A stretch of DNA of 64,000 nt from JBGQOG01 sp052113705. Lineage in GTDB: Bacteria > Pseudomonadota > Alphaproteobacteria > Rhodobacterales > Rhodobacteraceae. The notes below the pieces were generated by a model. It had not been told where the DNA came from. It saw nothing but the letters and a program-made list of their open reading frames with translations, and ran no database searches. The stretch is taken from contig NZ_JBGQOG010000004.1 in NCBI RefSeq assembly GCF_052113705.1, forward strand, positions 1-64,000, given 5' to 3'. How positions within the stretch are numbered: position 1 is the stretch's first letter; each line of letters opens with the position of its first letter. Shown piece after piece: positions 51,248 through 59,872 of the stretch. Position numbers and translations under genes: made by a program.

Positions 51248-52942
51248 ATGCCGTATTCGTCGCCCGTCGCGGAGTTCCGCTTCATTCTGGATCAGGTGGT
51301 GCCGCTGGCACCGGTGGCGGCCTGCCCGCGTTTCGCCGAGGCCACGCCGGAGACGGTGGAGGCGATCCTGACCGAGGCGGGGCGGCTCTGCGATCAGGTG
51401 ATGGCCCCCTTGCAACGCCCGGGTGACCTGCATCCCGCGCGGCTGGAAAACGGCGTGGTGCGCACCTCGCCCGGGTTCGCGGCGGGCTACAAGGCGATTG
51501 CGGAGGGCGGCTGGGTCGGGGTGGCGGCCGCGCCGGAATATGGCGGTATGGGGCTGCCGCAGGCGATCAACATGGCGGTGAACGACATGATGTCGGGTGC
51601 CTGCCTGTCGTTGCAGCTGAATCCCTTGCTGACTCAGGGCCAGATCGAGGCGTTGGAGCATCACGCCTCCGACGCGATCAAGGACCTCTATCTGCCGAAA
51701 CTGATCTCGGGCGAATGGTCGGGGACGATGAACCTGACCGAACCGCAGGCGGGATCGGATGTGGGCGCGCTGCGCACCAAGGCCGAACCGCAGGCGGATG
51801 GCAGCTACCGCATCACTGGGCAGAAGATCTACATCAGCTGGGGCGACAGCGATGTCGTGGAAAACGTCTGCCATCTGGTGCTGGCGCGGCTGCCGGGGGC
51901 GGCCGAAGGGACGCGGGGGATCAGTCTCTTCATGGTGCCAAAATTCCTGCCCGATGCGGCGGGCAAGCCCGGGGTGCCGAATGATCTGAAAGTGGTCAGC
52001 CTGGAGCACAAGATGGGTCTGCACGGCTCACCCACCTGCGTGATGGCCTTTGAGGGGGCGACGGGCTGGATGGTCGGCGCGCCGCATAAGGGGATGGCCG
52101 CGATGTTCACCATGATGAACAACGCCCGTCTGGCGGTGGGGATTCAGGGCATCGGTGTGGCCGAGGCGGCGACGCAAAAGGCGGTGGACTATGCCCGCGA
52201 CCGTCAGCAGATGGGCGCGATCATCGACCATGCCGATGTGCGGCGGATGCTGGCCACGATGAAGGCCGAGGTCTTTGCCGCCCGCGCCATCGCCATGGCC
52301 TGCGCTGTCTCACTGGATATGGCGCGCGGGGTGAAACCGGAGGCGGCGGCGGAATGGCAGGCGCGCGCGGCGCTGCTGACGCCGATCGCCAAGGCGTATG
52401 GCACCGACATTGGTTGTTCGGTGGCGGAAATGGGCGTGCAGGTGCATGGCGGCATGGGGTTCATTGAGGAGACGGGTGCCGCGCAGTTTTACCGCGATGT
52501 CCGGGTGACCGCGATTTATGAGGGCACCAACGGCATTCAGGCGATGGATCTCGTGGGCCGCAAGATGATGGATGACGGCGCGGCGGCCTTTCGCCTGCTG
52601 GCCGAGGTCGAAGAGGCCGCGGCATCGGCGCGCGCCACGCTGCCCGATCTGGCCGACAGCGTCTGGCAGGCGGCGGAGGCGTTGCGCGAGGCCACCGAAT
52701 GGCTGCTCGGCCAGCCCGCGCAAGAGCGTTTTGCGGGCGCGGTGCCCTATCTGCGGGCCTTTGCGCGGGTGCTGGGCGCGCATTTCCACCTGAAAGCGGC
52801 GCTGGTCGGGGATGGCGCCCGCAAGGCGCTCGCCGCTGTCTATATCCAACGGCTCTTGCCGCAATATGCCGCCGCCTTGGCCGAGGCGCGGGCCGGATCG
52901 GCGGGGCTCTATGCGCTGAGCGCCGAGGATCTGGGCGCATGA
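51248..52942 (+). CDS. Acyl-CoA dehydrogenase, large DmdC/FadE-like type
   Basis: 564 residues from ATG at 51248 (GAGGGAGAGA upstream). The N-terminus MPYSSPVAEFRFILDQVV is the mark of the roughly 580-residue class that includes DmdC. FAD-binding LTEPQAGSDVGALRT, KIYISWGDSD, and the C-terminal domain with YEGTNGIQAMDLVGRKM, which holds the catalytic glutamate region. It oxidises an acyl-CoA to the enoyl-CoA and passes electrons to ETF, whose quinone reductase is at 59873. Substrate not determined. Overlaps the next gene by 4 nt. Confidence 0.87.
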   Translation: MPYSSPVAEFRFILDQVVPLAPVAACPRFAEATPETVEAILTEAGRLCDQVMAPLQRPGDLHPARLENGVVRTSPGFAAGYKAIAEGGWVGVAAAPEYGGMGLPQAINMAVNDMMSGACLSLQLNPLLTQGQIEALEHHASDAIKDLYLPKLISGEWSGTMNLTEPQAGSDVGALRTKAEPQADGSYRITGQKIYISWGDSDVVENVCHLVLARLPGAAEGTRGISLFMVPKFLPDAAGKPGVPNDLKVVSLEHKMGLHGSPTCVMAFEGATGWMVGAPHKGMAAMFTMMNNARLAVGIQGIGVAEAATQKAVDYARDRQQMGAIIDHADVRRMLATMKAEVFAARAIAMACAVSLDMARGVKPEAAAEWQARAALLTPIAKAYGTDIGCSVAEMGVQVHGGMGFIEETGAAQFYRDVRVTAIYEGTNGIQAMDLVGRKMMDDGAAAFRLLAEVEEAAASARATLPDLADSVWQAAEALREATEWLLGQPAQERFAGAVPYLRAFARVLGAHFHLKAALVGDGARKALAAVYIQRLLPQYAAALAEARAGSAGLYALSAEDLGA

Positions 52943-54015
52943 GCGCGGCGGGCGCATCGGGACTTGGGGCGGCGGCCGCGGCTGAGGCCATGGTGATCCG
53001 CTACCCCTGGGCCGACGCGCCTGACTTTGGTGTCGCGCAAGAGGTGGCGCCGGGGGTTCTCTGGCTGCGCCTGCCGCTGCCGATGGCGCTTGACCATGTC
53101 AACGCCTATGCGCTGGAAGAGAGCGACAGCTGGACGGTGATTGACCCCGGTCTGGACACGCCCAAGGCCCGCGCGATCTGGGAGGGGCTTTTGGCCGGAC
53201 CGCTGGCGGGCAAGCCGGTGGGGCGGGTGGTGGTGACACATTACCACCCCGATCACATCGGCCTTGCGGGCTGGCTGATGGCGCGCGGCGCCGCCCTCTG
53301 GACCACACGCACCAGTTGGCTGATGGCGCGGATGCTGGTGCTGGATGAGCAGCCCCTTCCCAGTGCGCAAACGCTGGCCTTCTGGCGCGCCGCCGGGATG
53401 GACCCGGCGCTATATGCGCAGCGCGCGGCGGAGCGGCCCTTCAATTTCGCCGATTGCGTCCATCCTTTGCCGCAGGGCTATACACGGCTGACCGAGGGGC
53501 AAGTGCTGGAGATGGGCGGGCGGCGCTGGCGGGTGCATATGGGCGATGGCCATGCGCCCGAACATGCCACCTTCTGGAGCCTTGAGGATGATCTGGTGAT
53601 CGGCGGCGACCAGCTTTTGCCCTCGATCTCGGCCAATCTCGGGGTCTATGCCTCGGAGCCGCTCGCTGATCCGGTGGGTGAATGGCTGACCGCCTGCCGC
53701 CGGTTCCAGACCCTGGCCGAGGGGCGGCATCTGGTGCTGCCGGGGCATAAACTCCCCTTCACCGGCCTGCCGCTGCGCCTGCGGCAGATGATTGAGAACC
53801 ATCTGAACGCGCTCGACCGCCTGACCGAGGCACTGGCTGAGGGGCCGCGCACGGCGGCGGAATGTTTCCCGCTGTTGTTCAAGCGCGCCATTGGCCCGGC
53901 GGAATACGGGCTGGCGCTGGTCGAGGCCGTCGCGCATCTGAACCATTTGTGGCATCAAGGCGTTATCGCCCCGGAGACCCGCGCCGATGGCGCGCATCTG
54001 TGGAGACTGGCATGA
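52939..54015 (+). CDS. Metallo-beta-lactamase fold hydrolase
   Basis: 358 residues from ATG at 52939; an ATG at 52990 (MVIRYPWADA) would drop a low-complexity lead. Metal ligands: THYHPDHIGLAG (HxHxDH), GDGHAPEH, IGGDQLLPS (Asp) and LPGHKLPF (His), a complete binuclear site of the glyoxalase II-like class. A helical C-terminal region follows (NHLNALDRLTEALAEG). Coupled to the acyl-CoA dehydrogenase, so it could be a thioesterase for its product; that is inference. Confidence 0.85.
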   Translation: MSAAGASGLGAAAAAEAMVIRYPWADAPDFGVAQEVAPGVLWLRLPLPMALDHVNAYALEESDSWTVIDPGLDTPKARAIWEGLLAGPLAGKPVGRVVVTHYHPDHIGLAGWLMARGAALWTTRTSWLMARMLVLDEQPLPSAQTLAFWRAAGMDPALYAQRAAERPFNFADCVHPLPQGYTRLTEGQVLEMGGRRWRVHMGDGHAPEHATFWSLEDDLVIGGDQLLPSISANLGVYASEPLADPVGEWLTACRRFQTLAEGRHLVLPGHKLPFTGLPLRLRQMIENHLNALDRLTEALAEGPRTAAECFPLLFKRAIGPAEYGLALVEAVAHLNHLWHQGVIAPETRADGAHLWRLA

Positions 54016-54479
54016 GCAATGACGCACCCGACATCATGACCACCGCTGAAGCACATGAGAATGCCGCGCTGCCGCAGGCGCATGCGTTCCATTGCGTGCC
54101 GGGGGTGGACAGCCCGGAATGCCGCCCGCTGCCGCAATCGCTGACCCGGGAGACGGTGGCGGAAAAAAGCGAGGCGCAATGGGCCTATGAGCGGCTGGTG
54201 CTCTACATCGCCGATTTCGAGAAACATCTGGATGCCGAACATGAGGTGGGGCTTGGCCTTGCCGGGACGGCGGCGGGGGTGATCCGCATCGAGGGCATGG
54301 GCTATTTCGCCCCCGATCTGCTGACCTTTTATGGCCGCGATGAGCAGGGCGCCAAGATGCAGCTGGTGCAGCATGTCAGCCAGCTGAATGTCATGCTGGT
54401 GGCCGCGCAAAAGGTTGTGCCCGAGGAAGCGCCGCGCCGCATCGGATTTCGCCTCTCGGCAGACCTTGATGCACGCTGA
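54012..54479 (+). CDS. DUF6173 family protein
   Basis: 155 residues from ATG at 54012, overlapping the hydrolase stop. It has the pattern AFHCVPGVDSPECRPLP, then EAQWAYERLVLYIADFEKHL and GYFAPDLLTFYG, which I recall as a DUF6173-type conserved protein of Rhodobacterales. No transmembrane part and no known function. Third gene of the dehydrogenase transcript. Confidence 0.7.
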   Translation: MSNDAPDIMTTAEAHENAALPQAHAFHCVPGVDSPECRPLPQSLTRETVAEKSEAQWAYERLVLYIADFEKHLDAEHEVGLGLAGTAAGVIRIEGMGYFAPDLLTFYGRDEQGAKMQLVQHVSQLNVMLVAAQKVVPEEAPRRIGFRLSADLDAR

Positions 54480-54589
54480 GACCGCCCTACAACAAAGGCA
54501 GGTTTTGCGGATACATTTGCCCCTCGGGGCGTGACAGCGCAGGATTTTTCGGCTAGGTCCAGCCGTGAATATTTCGTCAGGAGAGCAAG

Positions 54590-54724
54590 ATGGCTGACTT
54601 CGTACCGGGCAAGATGGACATCCGCGCCCAGGAAAAAACCTACAACGGTTTCATCACCTTCACCACCCGCTCGGTCATCGTGATCTGTGCGGTTCTGGTG
54701 TTCATGGCTTTGGCCAACGCCTGA
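54590..54724 (+). CDS. aa3-type cytochrome c oxidase subunit IV
   Basis: 44 residues from ATG at 54590 with AGGAGAG upstream. MADFVPGKMDIRAQEKTYNG then a single membrane helix SVIVICAVLVFMALANA. This is the small subunit IV (Cox4-like) of alphaproteobacterial aa3 oxidases, which lies beside the core subunits in the Paracoccus/Rhodobacter structures and is dispensable for activity there. The core subunit genes are not in the window. Confidence 0.9.
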   Translation: MADFVPGKMDIRAQEKTYNGFITFTTRSVIVICAVLVFMALANA

Positions 54725-54746
54725 TTTTCCAAAGAAAGGGATGCGC

Positions 54747-55355
54747 ATGCTGCGGCATCTGATCTGGCTGGTGTTGCCACTGGCCCTGGCGGCCTGCGGC
54801 GCTGAGCCGAAATGGGCCCCCGATGAACAGGTGCGCGCCGCGGCCTATCATTCGGGCAATCCGCCCTCTGTCACCCTGTTCACCGTTGTGGGGATTCCAC
54901 GCGGTCAGGGGGGGCACTCGGGTCTGATGATCGACGGGAGCGAGCGGATCATGTTCGATCCCGCCGGCACCTGGTATCACCCGAATGTGCCCGAGCGGAA
55001 CGATGTGCATTTCGGCATCACCGACAAGATGAAGGCATTCTACATCGACTATCACGCCCGCGAGACCTATTTCGTGCGCGAGCAGAAGGTGCCGGTCTCG
55101 CCGGAAGTGGCCGAGATGCTGATCCAGCGCGCCGAGGCGCATGGGGCGGCACCCAAGGCCTTTTGTGCGTCGGCCGTCACGGATGTACTGTCGGGGGTGC
55201 CCGGATTTGAGGGTATCGGCCGCACATTCAGCCCGATCAGCCTGTCCAAGCGGTTCGCGGAACTGCCGGGCGTGACCTCGAAAGACAATTACGATGGCGA
55301 TCCCGCAAACCACACGGATGTGCTGATGGTGCAGGCGACAGACCGTCGGCGGTAA
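54747..55355 (+). CDS. Lipoprotein of unknown function
   Basis: 202 residues. ATG at 54747 chosen because AAAGGG stands 6 nt upstream; 54741 is an alternative. The lipobox LALAAC puts the lipid-carrying cysteine at residue 18. The mature part contains GQGGHSGLMIDGSERIMFDP, then TYFVREQKVPVSPEVAEML and APKAFCASAVTDVL. The histidine, aspartate and cysteine spacing is reminiscent of NlpC/CHAP-like cysteine hydrolases, but it is not a secure match. A strong terminator follows. Confidence 0.75.
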   Translation: MLRHLIWLVLPLALAACGAEPKWAPDEQVRAAAYHSGNPPSVTLFTVVGIPRGQGGHSGLMIDGSERIMFDPAGTWYHPNVPERNDVHFGITDKMKAFYIDYHARETYFVREQKVPVSPEVAEMLIQRAEAHGAAPKAFCASAVTDVLSGVPGFEGIGRTFSPISLSKRFAELPGVTSKDNYDGDPANHTDVLMVQATDRRR

Positions 55356-55373
55356 CAGTGCCCATCGCGCGAT

Positions 55374-55405
55374 GAAAAAAGCCCCGCTTCGGCGGGGCTT
55401 TTTGA
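55374..55405. terminator. Bidirectional Rho-independent terminator
   Basis: AAAAAAGCCCCGC, loop TTCG, GCGGGGCTTTTT. Perfect 7-bp GC stem with a stable UUCG loop and T5 on the right and T6 for the leftward strand. It ends both the lipoprotein transcript and the azlCD transcript. Confidence 0.92.
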
Positions 55406-55420
55406 TTTTCGGGGGATGGC

Positions 55421-55450
55421 GGGCTCCGTCTGGGCGGGCTCCGTCTGGGC
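55421..55450. repeat. Perfect 15-bp tandem duplication
   Basis: GGGCTCCGTCTGGGC occurs twice head to tail between the terminator and the azlD stop. It is non-coding. Confidence 0.85.
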
Positions 55451-55471
55451 ACACTCAGCCGGGGCGCGCGC

Positions 55472-55801
55472 TCAGCCGAGGAGATAGAGCGCGGCGTAGA
55501 GTGTCAGTGCGCCTGCGCAGATGGCCGCCAATGTGTTGCGGGTGACGATGCCCACCACCACCGTCATCATGGCGGCGATCAGACGGGCCGGGTCAAAGAT
55601 GCCATCGGTACCGGCGGGCCAAAGCACGCCCGGTGCCACCAACCCGGGCAGCACGGCCACCGGCGTATAGCGCAGATAGCGCAGAAGGCTCTCGGGCAGG
55701 CTGCGTTTGCCGGTCATGCCCAGAAAGGACAGGCGCAGCAGAAAGGTGCCCAGTCCGAGCGCCAGGATCATCGTCCAGATTTCAAGCGTAGAGTAATACA
55801 T
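55472..55801 (-). CDS. azlD: AzlD-domain branched-chain amino acid export subunit
   Basis: 109 residues from ATG at 55799-55801, overlapping the azlC stop by one base. Four hydrophobic helices; the family pattern is LGLGTFLLRLSFL, LRYTPVAVLPGLVAPGVL and VVVGIVTRNTLAAI. With AzlC it exports branched-chain amino acids. Confidence 0.87.
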   Translation of the reverse strand: MYYSTLEIWTMILALGLGTFLLRLSFLGMTGKRSLPESLLRYLRYTPVAVLPGLVAPGVLWPAGTDGIFDPARLIAAMMTVVVGIVTRNTLAAICAGALTLYAALYLLG

Positions 55802-56526
55802 CAGCCGCGCTGCCTTTTCATCCAAAGCTCGGTCTGCACACCGGCAATCATCGCCAGCACGGCCGCAATCAACAGGCCCACGCCCGAGGGCAGAAAGGCC
55901 AGCGCCAGCGCGCCCGCGACCGAGACGAAAGCCGCCACCACATGCGCCAGCGTGCGCAGCATCGGGCCGATCATTGCCAGAAAGGTGATCGGCACGGCGA
56001 AATCCAGCGCGAATGACGGCGGAATCGCCTGGCCCACCGTGGCGCCGACCAATGTCGCACCGATCCAGACCGGCAGCATCGGCGTGGCGGCGCCTGCGTA
56101 AAAGGCGAGCTTGTCGCGCAGGGTCCGCCAGGGATGCGCTTCATAATCGGAGATGGTCACTGCGTAATTCTGGTCAAACAGCGCATAGGCAACCAGCAGC
56201 TTTTGCCAGCCTTTGGCATGGGCCAGATGCGGCGCAAGGCTGGCGGAATACATCGCCAGCCGCAGGTTGACCGCCAGCGCGGTGGCGATGATCAGCAGGA
56301 TCGGGGCAGAATCGCTCATCATCTGCAGGGCGGTGAACTGCGACGCGCCCGCGATGACCAGGGTTGAAAACCCCATGACCTGCGCCAGCGTCAGGCCCGC
56401 TTCGGTGCCCGCAACGCCAAACAGAAGGCCAAAAGGGACCACGACCAATATGAAGGGCAGGGCCAACTGTACCCCCTGCCAATAGGCACGGCCGGGTGTA
56501 TGCGGGGGAGGAACGGGATTTGACAT
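55801..56526 (-). CDS. azlC: AzlC-family branched-chain amino acid exporter
   Basis: 241 residues, seven or eight membrane helices. Signature GVQLALPFILVVVPFGLLFG and LVIAGASQFTALQMM, then LAVNLRLAMYSASLAPHL and ALFDQNYAVT. AzlC and AzlD form the exporter. Divergent from mobA across a 178-bp gap with no further gene. Confidence 0.9.
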   Translation of the reverse strand: MSNPVPPPHTPGRAYWQGVQLALPFILVVVPFGLLFGVAGTEAGLTLAQVMGFSTLVIAGASQFTALQMMSDSAPILLIIATALAVNLRLAMYSASLAPHLAHAKGWQKLLVAYALFDQNYAVTISDYEAHPWRTLRDKLAFYAGAATPMLPVWIGATLVGATVGQAIPPSFALDFAVPITFLAMIGPMLRTLAHVVAAFVSVAGALALAFLPSGVGLLIAAVLAMIAGVQTELWMKRQRG

Positions 56527-56704
56527 GTCTGCTTGCTCTGTCCGGGACGATGGGTCAGTCATAGGCCACGGGATGGCGGATGCAAGGTGCCGTGCAGATG
56601 CGGACCAGACAGGTTCGCACAGGATGGCCCTTGCGGATGCACAGAATGGCGGCGCGGTGACGGTCTTGCGGGGCGTGGCACCGATGCCTGGCGGGCAGGT
56701 TGAA

Positions 56705-57367
56705 ATGGCAATCATGGGGCTGATCCTTGCGGGCGGTGCGGCGCGGCGGATGGGCGGTGCGGACAAGGCGCTGCTGTCTTTGGCTGGCCGGCCGCTGGTG
56801 GCGCATGTGGCCGCAGGCCTGGCGCCGCAGGTCGCGCGCTTTGCCCTGTCGGCCAATGGGATGCCTGAGCGGTTTGCCGCGCTGTTGCCCGGCGTGCCGG
56901 TGCTGGCCGACCCGCGGGAGGCGCAGGGTCTGGGCCCGCTGGCGGGGGTGCTGGCGGGGTTGGACTGGGCCGCGGCGCAGGGCGCGGAGGCATTGGTGAC
57001 GGTGGCGGTGGACACGCCCTTTCTGCCGTCCGATCTGGTGGCCCGGTTGCAGGCGGCGGCGTCTGCGGGCGGGGGGGCAGCCTGCGCCAGCAGCCTCGGC
57101 CGGATGCATTACACCTGCGCCTTGCGCCCGGTGGCGGGGGCTGCGGCGGCGCTGCGCGCGGCGCTGGCCACCGGCACGCGTCGCTTGCGATTCGGGCTGG
57201 ATGCGGCTGTCGAAGTGCCGTTCGGCCTGATCGGGGCCGGGATCGGGGCCGGGGCGTCGCAGGCTGCGGCGGATCCGTTTGGCAATCTCAACACGCCGGA
57301 GGATCTGGCGGCGGCAGAGGCGATGATCGCGGTCCTTGCGCCGCCAGCCCCCGGCGCCGCAGGATGA
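56705..57367 (+). CDS. mobA: Molybdenum cofactor guanylyltransferase
   Basis: 220 residues from ATG at 56705 (56714 is a close alternative). The nucleotidyltransferase motif LILAGGAARRMGGADKALL, then LGPLAGVLAGLDWA, and TVAVDTPFLPSDLV with the metal-binding aspartate. It attaches GMP to molybdopterin, giving the bis-MGD cofactor used by FdsA. Overlaps the acetyltransferase by 4 nt. A molybdenum-cofactor riboswitch was looked for upstream and not seen. Confidence 0.9.
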   Translation: MAIMGLILAGGAARRMGGADKALLSLAGRPLVAHVAAGLAPQVARFALSANGMPERFAALLPGVPVLADPREAQGLGPLAGVLAGLDWAAAQGAEALVTVAVDTPFLPSDLVARLQAAASAGGGAACASSLGRMHYTCALRPVAGAAAALRAALATGTRRLRFGLDAAVEVPFGLIGAGIGAGASQAAADPFGNLNTPEDLAAAEAMIAVLAPPAPGAAG

Positions 57368-57963
57368 GGGGTATCCGCATTCAGCATGGTCTGCCGCCCG
57401 CGCAAACACCGGCGGCGGCCCGGCTCTATTGGCAGGCCTTTGCGGGCAAACTCGGCGCCGTGATGGGCCCCGAGCCATTGGCGCTTCGTTATATCGCCCG
57501 GGTCGTGCAGCATGATCATGCGGTGGTGGCGCTGACGGCGGAGGGCGTGCTCTGTGGCGTCGGCGGATTTCGCTCGGCAAAGGGCGCGTTCGTCGGCGGA
57601 GAGGCCCGTGATCTGCGGGCGGTTTATGGCTGGTGGGGCGGGCTGTGGCGGCAGGCCTGTCTGTGGCTGCTCAACCACGACATCGAGCCGCAGGCCCTGG
57701 TGGTGGACGGGCTGGTGGTCGCCCCGGAATGCCGGGGGCAGGGCATCGGCGCGGCGCTGCTGGCGGCATTGAGCGACGAGGCGCGCTGGCGCGGGCATTC
57801 GGAATTGCGTCTGGATGTGGTCGCGGAAAATCTGCGGGCCCGGGCGCTCTATGCGCGCGAAGGCTTTGTCATCCGCGGCCACCTCTATCCGCATCACGCA
57901 AGCGGATTGGTGCGCAGGCTCTATGCCTATGACGCGGTGGTGGTGATGGCGCGGCCGGTCTGA
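57364..57963 (+). CDS. GNAT-family N-acetyltransferase
   Basis: 199 residues from the ATGA overlap with mobA. The acetyl-CoA loop is at VVAPECRGQGIGAALLAAL, preceded by LVVDGL and followed by LDVVAENLRARALYAREGF. Acceptor unknown. Two-gene transcript with mobA. Confidence 0.85.
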   Translation: MRGIRIQHGLPPAQTPAAARLYWQAFAGKLGAVMGPEPLALRYIARVVQHDHAVVALTAEGVLCGVGGFRSAKGAFVGGEARDLRAVYGWWGGLWRQACLWLLNHDIEPQALVVDGLVVAPECRGQGIGAALLAALSDEARWRGHSELRLDVVAENLRARALYAREGFVIRGHLYPHHASGLVRRLYAYDAVVVMARPV

Positions 57964-57996
57964 ACCGCAGCCCTGCCGGGGACGCCAGACCGGCGT

Positions 57997-59067
57997 TTAA
58001 TCAAAGGTGCCCGTCACCCGGCCCAGCAGCATGAAGGCGCGTGCGGTGCGGGTTTCGGCCAGATCGGCGACTTCGACGTCGGTGGCATTGGCCTCGAAAT
58101 CGGTGAAGGTCTTGTCGAACTGCCGCAGGAAGTGATGGGCCGCATCGCGGAAAATCGTGTCCTGCCGCATGCGGCCAGAGGTCAGCGCCAGGCTGGAGCG
58201 GTCACGGATGCCCCCCAGAGAGGCCACTTCGCGGCCCCGCTCGCCCTTGGCAAAACGGCGCCAGAGGTCGGGCTTGGCGCGGTCGGGCTTGAGGTCATCC
58301 ATATAGATGCCATCCTGCGCAAGCAGGGTCAGCACATCCTGCGCCGCGCGGATCAGCTTGGCCATCGTGCGGTCTTCCAGCGCCCGGCGCAGCGCCCGGA
58401 ACCCATCGCGATCCTCGGGATTGTCCGGGAAATTCAGGGCTTTGACAAAGTCGCCAACCGATACCGGCGCGCGCAGATCCTCGGCCGGGGTGCCCAGGGC
58501 AAGGGCCTGCTGATCCTCGGCAGGGTCTGCGGGGCGCGGCGCGGCAAAGGCCGCTTTGCGGTCGGCCGAAGGCACGGTGGCCCCCGTGTCGCGGCGCGAG
58601 GTGAAGGTGGCCAGCGCGCTTTCGGTCTGCCGGGTGGCGGCCGCGATCTCCTCGAGCTTTTTCTCGACCGAAGGGCGCGACATCTTGGCCTGTTGCGCCA
58701 CCCAGGCCTGACGCAACGCGTCGATCGACTGTTGCAGGCGCTGGGTTTCGGCGCGGGTTTGCCGCGCCGTGCGGGCGTTCACCGCCGCCAGCCAGACCAT
58801 GGCGGGCGGCATGAACAGTCCCACCAGCACCAACACCAGATCCAGCAGTCGCAGCGGCTCTGCATCTGCCGGGCGCAGGAAGAAGAACCCGCCCAGCACC
58901 AACAGCCAGACGAAGGCCGCCCCCAGCGCCAGCTTTTCCCCGCCGGTCATGCTGCCATCTGCCACCGGCGCGCGGATCAGGCCGTCGCGCGCCAGGCCGC
59001 GCGCCAAAGCCGCCTCGGCCGGGGTCGGGGCGTCATGTGCCGGGGAAGAGGTGTCGGGGCCAGCCAT
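57997..59067 (-). CDS. Conserved membrane-associated protein, unknown function
   Basis: 356 residues. Two membrane helices (about 45-63 and 72-95; LGAAFVWLLVLGGFFFL; LLDLVLVLVGLFMPPAMVWL) follow a soluble N-terminus. A coiled coil then runs from about 100 to 160 (RQTRAETQRLQQSIDALRQA). The C-terminal half is helical (FVKALNFPDNPEDRDGFRAL, MAKLIRAAQDVLTLL). It begins 6 bp downstream of greA's transcript end region, reading the same way as greA in the opposite order. No family name could be assigned. Confidence 0.75.
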   Translation of the reverse strand: MAGPDTSSPAHDAPTPAEAALARGLARDGLIRAPVADGSMTGGEKLALGAAFVWLLVLGGFFFLRPADAEPLRLLDLVLVLVGLFMPPAMVWLAAVNARTARQTRAETQRLQQSIDALRQAWVAQQAKMSRPSVEKKLEEIAAATRQTESALATFTSRRDTGATVPSADRKAAFAAPRPADPAEDQQALALGTPAEDLRAPVSVGDFVKALNFPDNPEDRDGFRALRRALEDRTMAKLIRAAQDVLTLLAQDGIYMDDLKPDRAKPDLWRRFAKGERGREVASLGGIRDRSSLALTSGRMRQDTIFRDAAHHFLRQFDKTFTDFEANATDVEVADLAETRTARAFMLLGRVTGTFD

Positions 59068-59073
59068 CGCGCT

Positions 59074-59544
59074 TCAGATAAAGCGGATTGAGAGGATTTC
59101 GTAGGATTTGTCGCCGCCGGGCGTGCGCACCTCGACGCTGTCGCCCTCGTCCTTGCCGATCAGGGCCCGGGCGAGCGGCGAGCGGATGTTCAGCAAGCCG
59201 TTCTCGATATCGGCCTCTGCCTCACCCACGATCTGATAGGTGCGCTCTTCGTCGCTGTCTTCGTCCACCAGTTTGATGGTCGCGCCAAATTTCACCGAGC
59301 CCGACAGTTTCGTCGGGTCGATCACTTCAGCGCGGCTGATGATCGCTTCCAGTTCCTTGATCCGGCCCTCGACAAAGCTCTGCTTTTCGCGGGCGGCGTG
59401 ATATTCGGCATTCTCCGACAGATCGCCATGTTCGCGCGCTTCGGCAATGGCTTTGATCACGGCGGGACGCTCCACCGATTTCAAGGCTTTGAGTTCTTCT
59501 TCGAGCGCGGTGAACCCCGCCCGCGTCATCGGTATCTTTTCCAT
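59074..59544 (-). CDS. greA: Transcription elongation factor GreA
   Basis: 156 residues, standard length. N-terminal coiled coil with MTRAGFTALEEELKAL, AREHGDLSENAEYHAARE (tip acidic residues), and a C-terminal FKBP-like domain with GDSVEVRTPGGDKSYEILSI. It rescues backtracked RNA polymerase by stimulating transcript cleavage. Confidence 0.95.
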   Translation of the reverse strand: MEKIPMTRAGFTALEEELKALKSVERPAVIKAIAEAREHGDLSENAEYHAAREKQSFVEGRIKELEAIISRAEVIDPTKLSGSVKFGATIKLVDEDSDEERTYQIVGEAEADIENGLLNIRSPLARALIGKDEGDSVEVRTPGGDKSYEILSIRFI

Positions 59545-59872
59545 GAGGGCCTCTGTTCGCGGTTGTCTGAAATTGTGCCACGCTCTTCGTGTAAATCCGT
59601 GATGGCGGCTGAAAGTCAAGGGCTTGTCACCAATTTCGGATCTGCGCCGCGGGCGATACTGTTCGGCCCGGCGTCCGGCCCGGCGCTCTCGGCGGGGTTT
59701 TGCCTGCGCAATTTGGCCGTTTTCGCTGCATCTTGTCGCTCTTGAGCGCTGGGGGCGCATGAAAAGGCATTATTTGCTGCATCGCCGCGTAACGATTGCG
59801 TGGCAGGACACTGTCGGCTACCAAGTTCGCCGAGAGCAGAGCCAGCAGATGCAAGCGGCAAAGGGGAGCGGG
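59545..59872. other. Divergent intergenic region, greA and ETF-QO
   Basis: 328 bases without a recognised gene. An open plus-strand frame continues upstream of the chosen ETF-QO start but is arginine-rich and lacks a ribosome site. It must hold both promoters; none stands out clearly. Confidence 0.5.

Noticed and set aside
56527..56704. Molybdenum-cofactor riboswitch upstream of mobA
   Set aside because: No conserved core helices of that riboswitch could be matched by eye.
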